DNA of 64,000 nucleotides from Vibrio sinaloensis. Lineage in GTDB: Bacteria > Pseudomonadota > Gammaproteobacteria > Enterobacterales > Vibrionaceae. The stretch lies in assembly GCF_000808535.1 (NCBI RefSeq), contig NZ_JWLV01000009.1:186001-250000 (forward strand), in the 5' to 3' direction. Positions 28,793 to 37,102 of this stretch are shown here, piece by piece. Both the position numbers and the translations under genes were made by a program. The notes under the pieces are model-generated. The model saw only the letters and a list, made by a program, of their open reading frames with translations. It ran no database searches and was not told the DNA's origin. Numbering within the stretch: position 1 is the first letter of the stretch; each line of letters begins with the position of its first letter.

Positions 28793-29917
28793 TTACACCG
28801 CTTTTACTTCGATGGTGTCACCTTTCGCCGCTTTGATCATCGCAGTTCGTTTAGTACGGTCAATGACATCCCCGACTAATTGACCACACGCTGCATCGAT
28901 ATCATCACCACGTGTCTTACGAATCGTCACTGTGTGTTCGTATTGCATCAATGTCTTTTGGAAGCGATCGATACGTGAATTACTTGGCTTCTTGTACGGT
29001 GACCCAGGGTACGGATTAAACGGAATCAAGTTAATCTTACAAGGCGTATCTTTCATCAGCTCAGCGAGTTCGCGCGCGTGATCCATATCATCGTTGACGT
29101 GATCAAGCAGTACGTATTCAACCGTCACTTTACCACGGTTCGCATTAGAAGAAGCGATGTAACGACGCACTGACGCAAGGAAATCTTGGATATCCCAACG
29201 ATCGTTGATAGGCATGATCTCACTACGAAGCTTGTCATTTGGCGCATGAAGAGAAATCGCCAGCGCGACGTCAATTTTGCCCGTCATTTGATCTAGGCCA
29301 GAAACAACACCCGACGTTGATACGGTTACGCGACGCTTAGATAAACCAAAGCCTAAGTCATCGAGCATGATTTCCAGAGCGGGAATCAAGTTCTTCATGT
29401 TAAGCAGTGGCTCACCCATTCCCATCATTACGACGTTGGTAATAGGACGACGGCCCGTCTCTTTCTCTAGACCAATTTCACGTGCAGCACGCCAAACCTG
29501 ACCAATGATTTCAGACACCTTTAGGTTACGGTTGAAACCCTGTTGCGCCGTTGAACAGAATTTACATTCAAGTGCACAGCCAACCTGAGATGACACACAC
29601 AATGTCGCACGGTCATCTTCTGGAATGTAGACCGTTTCAACGTCTTGGTCGCCGACTTTCATCGCCCATTTGATGGTGCCATCCGAAGAATGCTGAGCTT
29701 CAGCAACCGTGGGCGCTTTGATTTCGCAGCGGTGTAGCAACTTCTCACGGAGCTTCTTGTTAATGTTGGTCATGTTGTCGAAGTTATCGACCCCGAAATG
29801 GTAGATCCACTTCATAACCTGATCTGCACGGAACGCCTTCTCGCCGAGTTCATCAGCAAAGAACTTACGCATACCTTGGCGATCAAAGTCGAGTAGATTG
29901 ATTTTTTCAGTGGTCAT
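28793..29917 (-). CDS. rlmN: Dual-specificity 23S rRNA A2503 / tRNA A37 C2-methyltransferase
   Basis: A 374-residue radical-SAM enzyme. The 4Fe-4S cluster Cys residues are C114, C118 and C121 in [10 protein letters not shown], and the methyl-carrying Cys is near residue 344 ([10 protein letters not shown]). The [10 protein letters not shown] and [10 protein letters not shown] motifs are typical. ATG at 29917 ([11 protein letters not shown]) follows GAGAGG and gives the family start; an earlier in-frame start adds eight residues. In E. coli the same rlmN-rodZ-ispG-hisS order exists. Confidence 0.96.
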   Translation of the reverse strand: MTTEKINLLDFDRQGMRKFFADELGEKAFRADQVMKWIYHFGVDNFDNMTNINKKLREKLLHRCEIKAPTVAEAQHSSDGTIKWAMKVGDQDVETVYIPEDDRATLCVSSQVGCALECKFCSTAQQGFNRNLKVSEIIGQVWRAAREIGLEKETGRRPITNVVMMGMGEPLLNMKNLIPALEIMLDDLGFGLSKRRVTVSTSGVVSGLDQMTGKIDVALAISLHAPNDKLRSEIMPINDRWDIQDFLASVRRYIASSNANRGKVTVEYVLLDHVNDDMDHARELAELMKDTPCKINLIPFNPYPGSPYKKPSNSRIDRFQKTLMQYEHTVTIRKTRGDDIDAACGQLVGDVIDRTKRTAMIKAAKGDTIEVKAV

Positions 29918-30051
29918 GTGGCCTCTCAAGCGACGGAACATTAATTAAGGGCGCGAATTGTACAGCCTTTATGCAGGGACAACAAGGGTTGTAAAGCCAC
30001 GTATTTTTTAAGACTTTAATATCAAAGCGATTAAATTTCGTACAGAAACAA

Positions 30052-30076
30052 ACAACCCGCCAATTCGGCGGGTTGT
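30052..30076 (-). terminator. Rho-independent terminator after csdE
   Basis: ACAACCCGCC and GGCGGGTTGT form a 10-bp stem followed on the minus strand by TTGTTTC. Confidence 0.8.
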
Positions 30077-30088
30077 GGTAATCAATCG

Positions 30089-30517
30089 TTACTGGGCGAT
30101 CTGTTGAATTTGCTCCACAATCGCTTTCAAGCCATTACCTCTTGATGGGCTTAAGTGAGCGATCAAGCCGAGCTTGTCAAAGTAGTCGTCTACATCAAAT
30201 GCCTGAATCTCTCGAACACTCTTACCATCGTAGGCGGCCATCACCAATGCAATTAAGCCGCGAACAATTCGCGCGTCTGAATCAGCGCAGAAGTACCATT
30301 TACCGTCCACTTGTTGGCTAACAAGCCATACTTGGCTCTCACAGCCAGATACTGTCACTTGATCTGACTTCAATGCATCCGGCATGATCGGCAGCTTTTT
30401 ACCCCATTGAATCACCTGGCGGTAACGGTCTTCCCAGCCTTTAAAACCTTGCATGGTTTGAACGATATCATCAGCGCTAATTTCTTGACCAAATGGCGAC
30501 TTTGCAAAGGGGGACAT
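30089..30517 (-). CDS. csdE: SufE/CsdE-family sulfur acceptor protein
   Basis: A 142-residue protein that accepts persulfide sulfur from a cysteine desulfurase. The acceptor Cys59 is in VSGCESQVW, and RIVRGLIALV and LSPSRGNGL are family motifs. ATG at 30517 has GGAG seven bases upstream. The gene is downstream of tcdA. The partner desulfurase gene csdA, adjacent in E. coli, is absent here: rlmN comes directly after a terminator. It could therefore be called SufE-like; CsdE is preferred because tcdA is its neighbour. Confidence 0.82.
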   Translation of the reverse strand: MSPFAKSPFGQEISADDIVQTMQGFKGWEDRYRQVIQWGKKLPIMPDALKSDQVTVSGCESQVWLVSQQVDGKWYFCADSDARIVRGLIALVMAAYDGKSVREIQAFDVDDYFDKLGLIAHLSPSRGNGLKAIVEQIQQIAQ

Positions 30518-30535
30518 TCTTTTCTCCAAACTCGA

Positions 30536-31345
30536 TTACTTACTGTATTTCTGAATCAGTTTTTCTACGATGCGTGACACTGCGACAAAACCAAATGTCG
30601 CCGTCACTACTGTCGCAGCACCAAAACCGCTGGCACAATCCATACGCTTTGGCCCTTCTGCTGTAGATTTCACACCGCACACACTGCCATCTGGCTGTGG
30701 ATACTTAAGTTGTTCGGTCGAGAAGACACAGTCGATCCCAAACTTACGTGCAGGATTGGTTGGAAAGTTATGATGGCGACGCAAAGTATCTTTGATCTTT
30801 TTCGCCAACGGGTCTTGAATGGTCTTGGTTAAATCGGCCACTTTTATCTGTGTTGGGTCGATTTGTCCACCAGCTCCACCAGTTGTAATCACTTTGATTT
30901 TATTGCTGCGGCAATACGCCAATAGCGATGCCTTGGCTTTTACACTATCTATCGCATCAAGCACGTAGTCATATTCTTTACTCAAATACTCATGCTGGTT
31001 ATCAGGCGTAATAAAGTCATCGATCAAATTCACTTTGCACTCAGGGTTGATAAGCTTTACACGCTCTGCCATGACTTCAATCTTGCTCTGCCCTACCGTT
31101 CCAGACATCGCATGAATCTGGCGGTTAATATTGGTCACGCAGACGTCATCCATATCGATAAGGGTGAGCTCACCAACGCCTGTTCTAGCTAAAGCTTCGA
31201 CCGCCCAAGAGCCCACTCCACCAATACCAATGACACAGACGTGCGCTGCGCGCAGGATATCTACCTCACTGTGACCATAAAGGCGGCGAGTACCACCAAA
31301 TCGTTGGTTGTAGTTGTCAGAAGCTGGAGTGTCGAGTTCGCGCAT
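30536..31345 (-). CDS. tcdA: tRNA threonylcarbamoyladenosine dehydratase
   Basis: A 269-residue E1-like ATP-dependent enzyme (formerly CsdL/YgdL) that cyclises t6A37 to ct6A37 in tRNAs. The Rossmann/ATP-binding motif VIGIGGVGSWAVEAL and downstream DMDDVCVTNINRQ are characteristic, and the C-terminus has a hydrophobic segment (FGAATVVTATFGFVAV) as in the family. ATG at 31345 (MRELDTPASDNYNQRFGG) fits the conserved N-terminus; GGAAG lies upstream. It is followed by csdE after 18 bp, so the two are probably cotranscribed; TcdA is known to cooperate with the CSD sulfur system. Confidence 0.94.
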   Translation of the reverse strand: MRELDTPASDNYNQRFGGTRRLYGHSEVDILRAAHVCVIGIGGVGSWAVEALARTGVGELTLIDMDDVCVTNINRQIHAMSGTVGQSKIEVMAERVKLINPECKVNLIDDFITPDNQHEYLSKEYDYVLDAIDSVKAKASLLAYCRSNKIKVITTGGAGGQIDPTQIKVADLTKTIQDPLAKKIKDTLRRHHNFPTNPARKFGIDCVFSTEQLKYPQPDGSVCGVKSTAEGPKRMDCASGFGAATVVTATFGFVAVSRIVEKLIQKYSK

Positions 31346-31379
31346 GGTGCTATCTTCCGCTAGGTTCGAGTACAAAAAC

Positions 31380-31406
31380 AAAGAGTGCGATTTATACGCA
31401 CTCTTT
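31380..31406 (-). terminator. Terminator after mltA
   Basis: AAAGAGTGCG, seven bases, CGCACTCTTT then TGTTTTTG on the minus strand. It lies between mltA and tcdA. Confidence 0.8.
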
Positions 31407-31430
31407 ATTGAAAAGTCTAGATGAGAACGC

Positions 31431-32534
31431 CTATTGTAGCTTCTCTGGCGGCAATGCCCAAGGCGCTTGCGTGGCAGTGCCCTCTAGGCCTAATTTCCAC
31501 ACTCGACCAAAATGCTTGTAGTGACCAGCTTCAGTCCCCGCTCTTGGCCCCATTCCATGGTAGAGGTCAAGGTGGTTCTGTTTCACCGCACCACCAGTAT
31601 CCAGCACAATCAGTAAGCGTAATTGGTGAGCACCGCTCCAAGTGCCATCCGGTTTGAGTAACGGCACCTCGGCTAAAATAGGGGTGCCCATCGGGAAGAT
31701 AGAACGATCGCCCGCCACCGACGCCATAGGCAACAGTGGGATCCCTGCGGAACCTGTCACAGGTGCATCAGCTCTAGGGCTAAAGAATACATAAGACGGG
31801 TTTTGCTCTAACAACTCACGGACAGTCGCTTCATCATTGGCAAGCACCCACTCCTTTATGGCTTTCATTGACATTTTCTCGCGTGGGACTTCACCACGCT
31901 CAATCAGCACTCGACCAATACTAACGTAGGCCTTGTTGTTTTTACCGCCGTAGGCAAAGTATTCAAGTGTGTCGTCATCTTCAAAATGAACAAAGCCACT
32001 CCCCTGCACTTCCATTAAAAAGGGATCGATCATGTTGGCTGCATAACCGAGCTCAAGCCCTAACCCTTCCAGTGCGCCAGCATAGATTTCAGCGCGAGTT
32101 GGGCACTCGGCCTCACAGTTGGGTTTGCGATACACAGGGTATTTGTATGTTTCGTTCGGTTGGTGCCGCAGCTCCATAACCGGTGAAAAGTAGCCTGTAA
32201 AAAGCACATTACCTTGTTTGTCACCGCCACCTAATTGCGCGGTTTGAATACCAAATTGGCTTAGCTCGCTTGGCTCACCACTTTGCAACACCCACTCATT
32301 GAGCTTCTCGTAGAGCGGTTGATATAACGCAGCCATGGACGGGGAATTCACAACCACTTGCTCGGCTTGACGGTGGAACTCGGTAAAATCACGCGGCTTG
32401 TCGGACTCGACCACTGCCGTTTTATTCAAAATCGAATTGAATTCACCATCACGATATTGTTGAGCTCGTTCGGTTGGTTGTGCGCAGCCAAACAGTACTG
32501 TGGCTGCAACGATAGGAAGATATTTTTTTAACAC
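31431..32534 (-). CDS. mltA: Membrane-bound lytic murein transglycosylase A
   Basis: A 367-residue outer-membrane lipoprotein that cleaves peptidoglycan glycan strands to 1,6-anhydromuropeptides. The lipobox is VLFGC with Cys17. The conserved MltA barrel starts near VLFTGYFSPVMELR, and the C-terminal 3D domain holds the catalytic Asp region (LIVLDTGGAVKQNHLDLYHG), with Asp residues in the expected positions. The order tcdA-mltA-argA resembles E. coli, but the amidase gene amiC is missing between mltA and argA. Confidence 0.95.
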   Translation of the reverse strand: MLKKYLPIVAATVLFGCAQPTERAQQYRDGEFNSILNKTAVVESDKPRDFTEFHRQAEQVVVNSPSMAALYQPLYEKLNEWVLQSGEPSELSQFGIQTAQLGGGDKQGNVLFTGYFSPVMELRHQPNETYKYPVYRKPNCEAECPTRAEIYAGALEGLGLELGYAANMIDPFLMEVQGSGFVHFEDDDTLEYFAYGGKNNKAYVSIGRVLIERGEVPREKMSMKAIKEWVLANDEATVRELLEQNPSYVFFSPRADAPVTGSAGIPLLPMASVAGDRSIFPMGTPILAEVPLLKPDGTWSGAHQLRLLIVLDTGGAVKQNHLDLYHGMGPRAGTEAGHYKHFGRVWKLGLEGTATQAPWALPPEKLQ

Positions 32535-32603
32535 AGGTTAGATTCCTCTCCAGCAATGGGCTCAGCATGACAAACTGAGCCAAATTGCGCAATCAAAGAG
32601 AGG

Positions 32604-33008
32604 TTAACGAATGTTATTTTTGAATTTTTCTGACAAACGAAACACGGGTTGATAATGCGCCTGGGAGACTAACTTCATCTCACTAAAGGATTCATTGAGC
32701 ATTTTATAACGGCGAACGGAGTCTCCGACGCGATACTCAACGAACTGACCATCAAAGCTGAACTCCGTATCGACAATACCGCCATTGATGGAAACGCCAT
32801 TCGGTCCCAAAGTGAACTCTTCGGCAGAATAGAGCGCTACATCTTGCTCAATCCAAGTACCAAATACGCTCGACTTAGGAAACGTGACCGAAAGATAGTG
32901 TTGATACAGAGGAATAGACAGCGCGACCACTGCAGCGAATACCGCGATAAAAAGCAGTTGAATCGTACGCTCGACTATTTTCTTTTTATAAGAACTCGAA
33001 TTGTCCAC
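32604..33008 (-). CDS. DUF2850-family membrane-anchored protein
   Basis: A 134-residue protein with a basic N-terminus (SSSYKKKIVER), one membrane helix at about 15-36 (TIQLLFIAVFAAVVALSIPLY) and a small extracytoplasmic beta-rich domain (FGTWIEQDVALYSAEEF, FDGQFVEYRVGDSVRRYKM). This matches my memory of DUF2850, a family found mainly in vibrios next to argA. Function is unknown. It is divergent from argA and sits where amiC lies in E. coli. Confidence 0.65.
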   Translation of the reverse strand: MDNSSSYKKKIVERTIQLLFIAVFAAVVALSIPLYQHYLSVTFPKSSVFGTWIEQDVALYSAEEFTLGPNGVSINGGIVDTEFSFDGQFVEYRVGDSVRRYKMLNESFSEMKLVSQAHYQPVFRLSEKFKNNIR

Positions 33009-33196
33009 TTTGTTCTTGACCGTTGCGCTACTGATAAGCTCACCTTCTACTAGTGTACGACGAAATCAGGCCATAAGTTGGTTCAATACCAACATACCGG
33101 ACATATTGGGTCATTCTATACCACTTTACGATAAACAGAACCACTCTCTGTAAATGGCTTTTTGACAATTGTTCCAAAATACCGCTTGCCCAAAAA

Positions 33197-33231
33197 GGAA
33201 TAAAATTGCAGTATTATTAAATATAAATTCA
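33197..33231 (+). promoter_or_regulatory. Tandem ARG boxes (ArgR operator) before argA
   Basis: GGAATAAAATTGCA (33197-33210, 11 of 14) and TAAATATAAATTCA (33218-33231, 13 of 14) match the TGAATWWWWATTCA core. They start 21 bp apart, the spacing of a normal two-box ArgR operator, and end 13 bp before the argA ATG. Arginine repression of argA is well established in enterobacteria. Confidence 0.75.
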
Positions 33232-33244
33232 CCCAAGTCGTACC

Positions 33245-34582
33245 ATGAAAATAAGAAACACAGCACTCGTAAAAGGATTCAGACAGTCCGTTCCTTATGT
33301 TAACGCACACCGCGGTAAAACCATGGTCATCATGCTGGGCGGTGAAGCGGTCGCAGATGGGAATTTTTCAAACATTATTAGCGATTTAGCTTTGCTACAT
33401 AGCCTTGGGGTTAAGATTGTCTTAGTCCATGGTGCTCGCCCGCAGATCAATGCCATCTTACAGCAAAATAACCACAACTCACCCTATCACAAAGGAATTC
33501 GAGTGACCGATGAAACGTCACTCAACTATGTCATGCAAGCGTCTGGGCAACTTCAACTTGCCATCACCGCCCAACTTTCGATGAGCTTAAGCAATACGCC
33601 TATGGCAGGCACTCAACTGAATGTGGTGAGTGGAAACTTTATTATCTCTCAGCCATTGGGCGTTGATGACGGCATTGATTACTGCCACAGTGGTCGTATT
33701 CGCCGCATTGATGTGGAAGGCATCAACAGAATGCTCGATCAAGGCTCTATTGTCTTACTTGGGCCAATCGCGAGTTCGGTAACAGGAGAGTCATTTAATC
33801 TCCTCTCTGAAGAGGTTGCCACTCAAGTCGCGATCAAACTCAAAGCAGACAAACTGATCGGCTTTTGTTCTGAGCAAGGCATTATTGATGAAAACGGTGA
33901 TGCGGTCGCGGAGCTCTTCCCTCGCGAAGCCGAGCAAATACTGCAAAAACTAGAACAAGATATCGACGCAAGCAGCGATAACTCTTCAGGTACATTGCGC
34001 TTTCTTCGAGCGGCCATCTCAGCTTGTCATGCTGGGGTACCTCGTAGTCACCTAGTCAGCTATAAAGTCGACGGAGCCTTAGTACAAGAGCTGTTCTCGT
34101 TAGACGGAATCGGTACCCAAGTGGTTCAAGCCAGTGCAGAACAAGTCAGACAAGCGGATATTGATGATATCGGGGGGATTTTAGATTTGATTCGCCCATT
34201 AGAAGAGCAAGGCATTTTGGTGCGCCGCTCTCGTGAACAGCTTGAGCAAGAGATCCACCAGTTCACTATTATCGAGAAAGATGGTTTGATCATTGGCTGC
34301 GCAGCACTCTACCCGTACCCTGAAGAGAAAATGGCGGAAATGGCTTGTGTCGCGATCCACCCGGAATATCGCGATGGCAACCGTGGTTTGCTGCTGTTTA
34401 ACCACATGCGTCTACAATCAAAAGCGCAAGGCATTAAGCAGATATTTGTGTTGACGACACACAGCCTACATTGGTTCAGGGAACAGGGTTTCCATGAAAT
34501 GGATGTCAACTTTCTACCTTCACAGAAGCAAAACTTGTACAACTACCAAAGAAAGTCCAAAGTGCTTGCGATCGAGCTCTAG
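33245..34582 (+). CDS. argA: N-acetylglutamate synthase (amino-acid N-acetyltransferase)
   Basis: A 445-residue enzyme for the first step of arginine biosynthesis, acetyl-CoA + glutamate to N-acetylglutamate. An amino-acid-kinase-like domain (about 20-280; [32 protein letters not shown]) binds arginine for feedback inhibition. The C-terminal GNAT acetyltransferase domain (about 295-440) has [20 protein letters not shown] and the acetyl-CoA loop [11 protein letters not shown]. Length is close to the 443 residues of E. coli ArgA. It has its own operator and a hairpin downstream. Confidence 0.97.
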   Translation: MKIRNTALVKGFRQSVPYVNAHRGKTMVIMLGGEAVADGNFSNIISDLALLHSLGVKIVLVHGARPQINAILQQNNHNSPYHKGIRVTDETSLNYVMQASGQLQLAITAQLSMSLSNTPMAGTQLNVVSGNFIISQPLGVDDGIDYCHSGRIRRIDVEGINRMLDQGSIVLLGPIASSVTGESFNLLSEEVATQVAIKLKADKLIGFCSEQGIIDENGDAVAELFPREAEQILQKLEQDIDASSDNSSGTLRFLRAAISACHAGVPRSHLVSYKVDGALVQELFSLDGIGTQVVQASAEQVRQADIDDIGGILDLIRPLEEQGILVRRSREQLEQEIHQFTIIEKDGLIIGCAALYPYPEEKMAEMACVAIHPEYRDGNRGLLLFNHMRLQSKAQGIKQIFVLTTHSLHWFREQGFHEMDVNFLPSQKQNLYNYQRKSKVLAIEL

Positions 34583-34786
34583 GTTATGAAATTCTCATAT
34601 TGGAGACATAATTTCATAAAATTGACATAAAAAACCTACTTTATTCCCTTTATTTCATATCTTCATTTGGTTAAAATTTCGGCTCCTTGTTCAAGGAGCC
34701 CATGGGACTCATCTCTACTTAACTTTTCAAGTTAGGTTGCACGGATTGCTTTAGGTTGATAACAACGTCACTAAGAGCACTATTCG
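34583..34786. other. Non-coding interval after argA
   Basis: AT-rich sequence followed by the perfect hairpin at 34681-34700 and a smaller one (AACTTTTCAAGTT near 34721). No recognised RNA family. It could hold the promoter or leader of the small ORF. Confidence 0.4.
34681..34700 (+). terminator. Hairpin downstream of argA
   Basis: GGCTCCTTG TT CAAGGAGCC is a perfect inverted repeat about 100 bp after the argA stop. No T-tract follows, so termination is uncertain. Confidence 0.4.
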
Positions 34787-34966
34787 ATGAAAACTATTAT
34801 TTGTAACTCAGTCCAGAGCTTTTGGGATATGGCGGACAATGAACTGCTAGAAGGCTTAGATGTACACTGTGTCTTTCCTGTTACGGAAGGTTTGAAAGCC
34901 TTTATCTTGAACTACCAAGAAAAGTATCAAATCCGCAGTATCTCTTTTTCAACCGCTCTTGCTTAA
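34787..34966 (+). CDS. Putative 59-residue small protein
   Basis: An ATG-initiated frame of 59 codons between argA and recD (stop TAA 34964-34966). The translation starts MKTIICNSVQSFWDMADNE and ends STALA. It is mixed in character, with two Cys, no membrane segment, several aromatic residues and an acidic stretch (ADNELLEGLD). AAGAG lies upstream at a somewhat long distance. I do not recognise it. It fills most of the otherwise empty 417-bp interval, is convergent with recD, and codon use looks ordinary. It may be a real gene too short for usual gene callers. Confidence 0.45.
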   Translation: MKTIICNSVQSFWDMADNELLEGLDVHCVFPVTEGLKAFILNYQEKYQIRSISFSTALA

Positions 34967-34999
34967 ACGCTGCACACTCATTTCGCTAACCAGGGATGG

Positions 35000-37102
35000 T
35001 TAAGCGCCCCACTCACTCAGACGCTTTATTAGACCACTCGCCCGTTCAGTTTGGACTCGAATACCTCGCTTCATCACTCGCTCATCGATATACAAACTCA
35101 AACGCTTTTTAGCTCGGGTAATACCGGTATAAATAAGTTCACGAGTCAGTATTGGCGTAAAATCTGGCGGTAGGATCATCAGCGTATGCTCGAACTCACT
35201 TCCCTGAGATTTATGAATTGTCATGGCGTACGCCGTTTCATGCTCGGGCACTCGGCTCGGTAACACCGCTTTGACACTGCCATCAGGTAACTCAAAGAAG
35301 ACTTTCAGCTTACCCTCTTGCTCATCGCGAATGCACAGCCCAATGTCACCATTGTACAGACCCAGCGCGTGATCATTTCGCGTCACCATCACTGGCCTAC
35401 CGTGATACCAAAGCTCATCTTGAACTTGAATCAGCTTGCGATTAAGTAACGCTCGCTCAATGCGCTGGTTTAATCCAGATACGCCAAAGTCACCTTCGCG
35501 AATCGCGCACAAAAGTCGGCATCGGCTAAAGGCGTCGAGTGCCGCTTTCGCCATTTGCTTGGTCGTTTCAAGCTTACCGGTTTCAGGGTCAGTCAATGTC
35601 TGCTCAATACGCTTTAAGTAAACGCGATACTCACTCACCAAGCTCTGAACCATCTGACTGTAGTGTTGGCTATCAATGGGGAATTTAGCGATGTCAGTAA
35701 ACTCTTTTTGCCAAACCCAATCCACTTGCTGTGCCGAGCCCGCATTGATCGCTTTCGCCAGCTGACCGATCCCCGAACGAGCGTCAAATCGGTAGCTTTT
35801 TTGTAGCATGCATAAGCTATCGGCAATGGTCGCGGCGTTATGATGGCTATGTGCCAAGGTTTGATATCCCGTCAGTTGGCTGATCTGCTGAGCTTGAGCA
35901 CTGCCATAGCCAAATTGATGGAATGAGCAGATATCACCAAGCACCGCCCCCGCTTCCACTGAGGCCAGCTGATCCTTGTCCCCGAGCAATATCAGTCGCG
36001 CATGTTTGGGCAGAGCGTCGACCAATTTGTACATCATAGGCAAATCGACCATTGACGCTTCATCGACAACCAAAATATCGAGGTGTAACGGGTTGTTTTG
36101 GTTATGGCGAAATTCAGCGCTGTTTGGCAAAGCGCCCAACAAGCGATGAAGCGTGCTTGCATCGGTTGGAATCGCCTCTTTGAGCTTAGGGTCAACGGGT
36201 AACTGTGAGATGGCTTTACCTATTGACTCAGTCAATCGCGCTGCGGCTTTGCCCGTTGGCGCGACCAGTTTGATGGTCGGCACATCGCCAGATTGTTTAG
36301 CCTGTTCAATAAGCGCTGCCAGTAATTTGGTCACCGTCGTCGTTTTGCCCGTACCAGGTCCACCCGAAATAACTGCGAATTGACGCGTTAATGCCACCGC
36401 CGCCGCCACTTTTTGCCAGTTTACACACGCAGCCTGTGGGACAAGTTCATCGAGCACTGATAATTGATCGATGGTTCGCACCTCTGCGAGCTTTTGGTCT
36501 ATGGCAGGCCAATCGATCTGTTCCTCTGCCACCACGTCCAAATGGTCACACACTAACTGCTGCCTTTGAACCGCAGTCAGAGAAGGGGAATTTTTAATAC
36601 TTTCAAACAAATAGCGATAATTTCTGGCAAACAAATGATTAAGAAGTTCAGTCAATTTTTGCTGTTCAGCGGGCTTTAGGATCATGGGTGTCCCAAAGCT
36701 GTTTAACCGCTCAGCCAACGTCACTTCGTAATGCCAATAACGATGTAGATAAAGCCGTTCGCCATCAAAGACCAATGGCAGGGCTTGGGCACTTTTTGCC
36801 ACCCATGGCGAGCTTTCTAGCAGTTTGATCCAGTCAACACCGACTAATAATAAGTTCAGCGCCATTGCACCGTCACCAAACAAGCCCAGTTTACTCGCCA
36901 AGTCGACAGCTTGACCTTCCCCATCAAACAGCGGCAAACAGACATGGCCTTTGCCCAATTCGCTACTGACCACACCGGATATAAACGCCAACGCTTCATC
37001 ATTGGATTGAGCGTAAATAAATCGCGCAAACTGATAGTCCAATTGACGTAATAAACCTTTGTGAGCAAGCTGTTCTAACGTTGAAATGAGTGGTAATGCC
37101 AT
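35000..37102 (-). CDS. recD: RecBCD subunit RecD (5'-3' helicase)
   Basis: A 700-residue superfamily 1B helicase of the RecBCD double-strand-break repair enzyme. Walker A is GGPGTGKTT (247-255), Walker B LVVDEASMVDLPM, then GDKDQLASVEAGAVLGD, and motif VI region AMTIHKSQGSEFEH with TRAKKRL. It is about 90 residues longer than E. coli RecD (608), the extra length being spread over the N-terminal part and a mid-protein insertion. Its ATG shares one base with the recB stop (TGATG), so translation is coupled. Confidence 0.97.
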   Translation of the reverse strand: MALPLISTLEQLAHKGLLRQLDYQFARFIYAQSNDEALAFISGVVSSELGKGHVCLPLFDGEGQAVDLASKLGLFGDGAMALNLLLVGVDWIKLLESSPWVAKSAQALPLVFDGERLYLHRYWHYEVTLAERLNSFGTPMILKPAEQQKLTELLNHLFARNYRYLFESIKNSPSLTAVQRQQLVCDHLDVVAEEQIDWPAIDQKLAEVRTIDQLSVLDELVPQAACVNWQKVAAAVALTRQFAVISGGPGTGKTTTVTKLLAALIEQAKQSGDVPTIKLVAPTGKAAARLTESIGKAISQLPVDPKLKEAIPTDASTLHRLLGALPNSAEFRHNQNNPLHLDILVVDEASMVDLPMMYKLVDALPKHARLILLGDKDQLASVEAGAVLGDICSFHQFGYGSAQAQQISQLTGYQTLAHSHHNAATIADSLCMLQKSYRFDARSGIGQLAKAINAGSAQQVDWVWQKEFTDIAKFPIDSQHYSQMVQSLVSEYRVYLKRIEQTLTDPETGKLETTKQMAKAALDAFSRCRLLCAIREGDFGVSGLNQRIERALLNRKLIQVQDELWYHGRPVMVTRNDHALGLYNGDIGLCIRDEQEGKLKVFFELPDGSVKAVLPSRVPEHETAYAMTIHKSQGSEFEHTLMILPPDFTPILTRELIYTGITRAKKRLSLYIDERVMKRGIRVQTERASGLIKRLSEWGA

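Noticed and set aside
34681..34786. Region after argA considered as a Qrr-like or other known small RNA
   Set aside because: It has a hairpin, but I could not match it to a known Vibrio sRNA core, and there is no Rho-independent terminator at its end.
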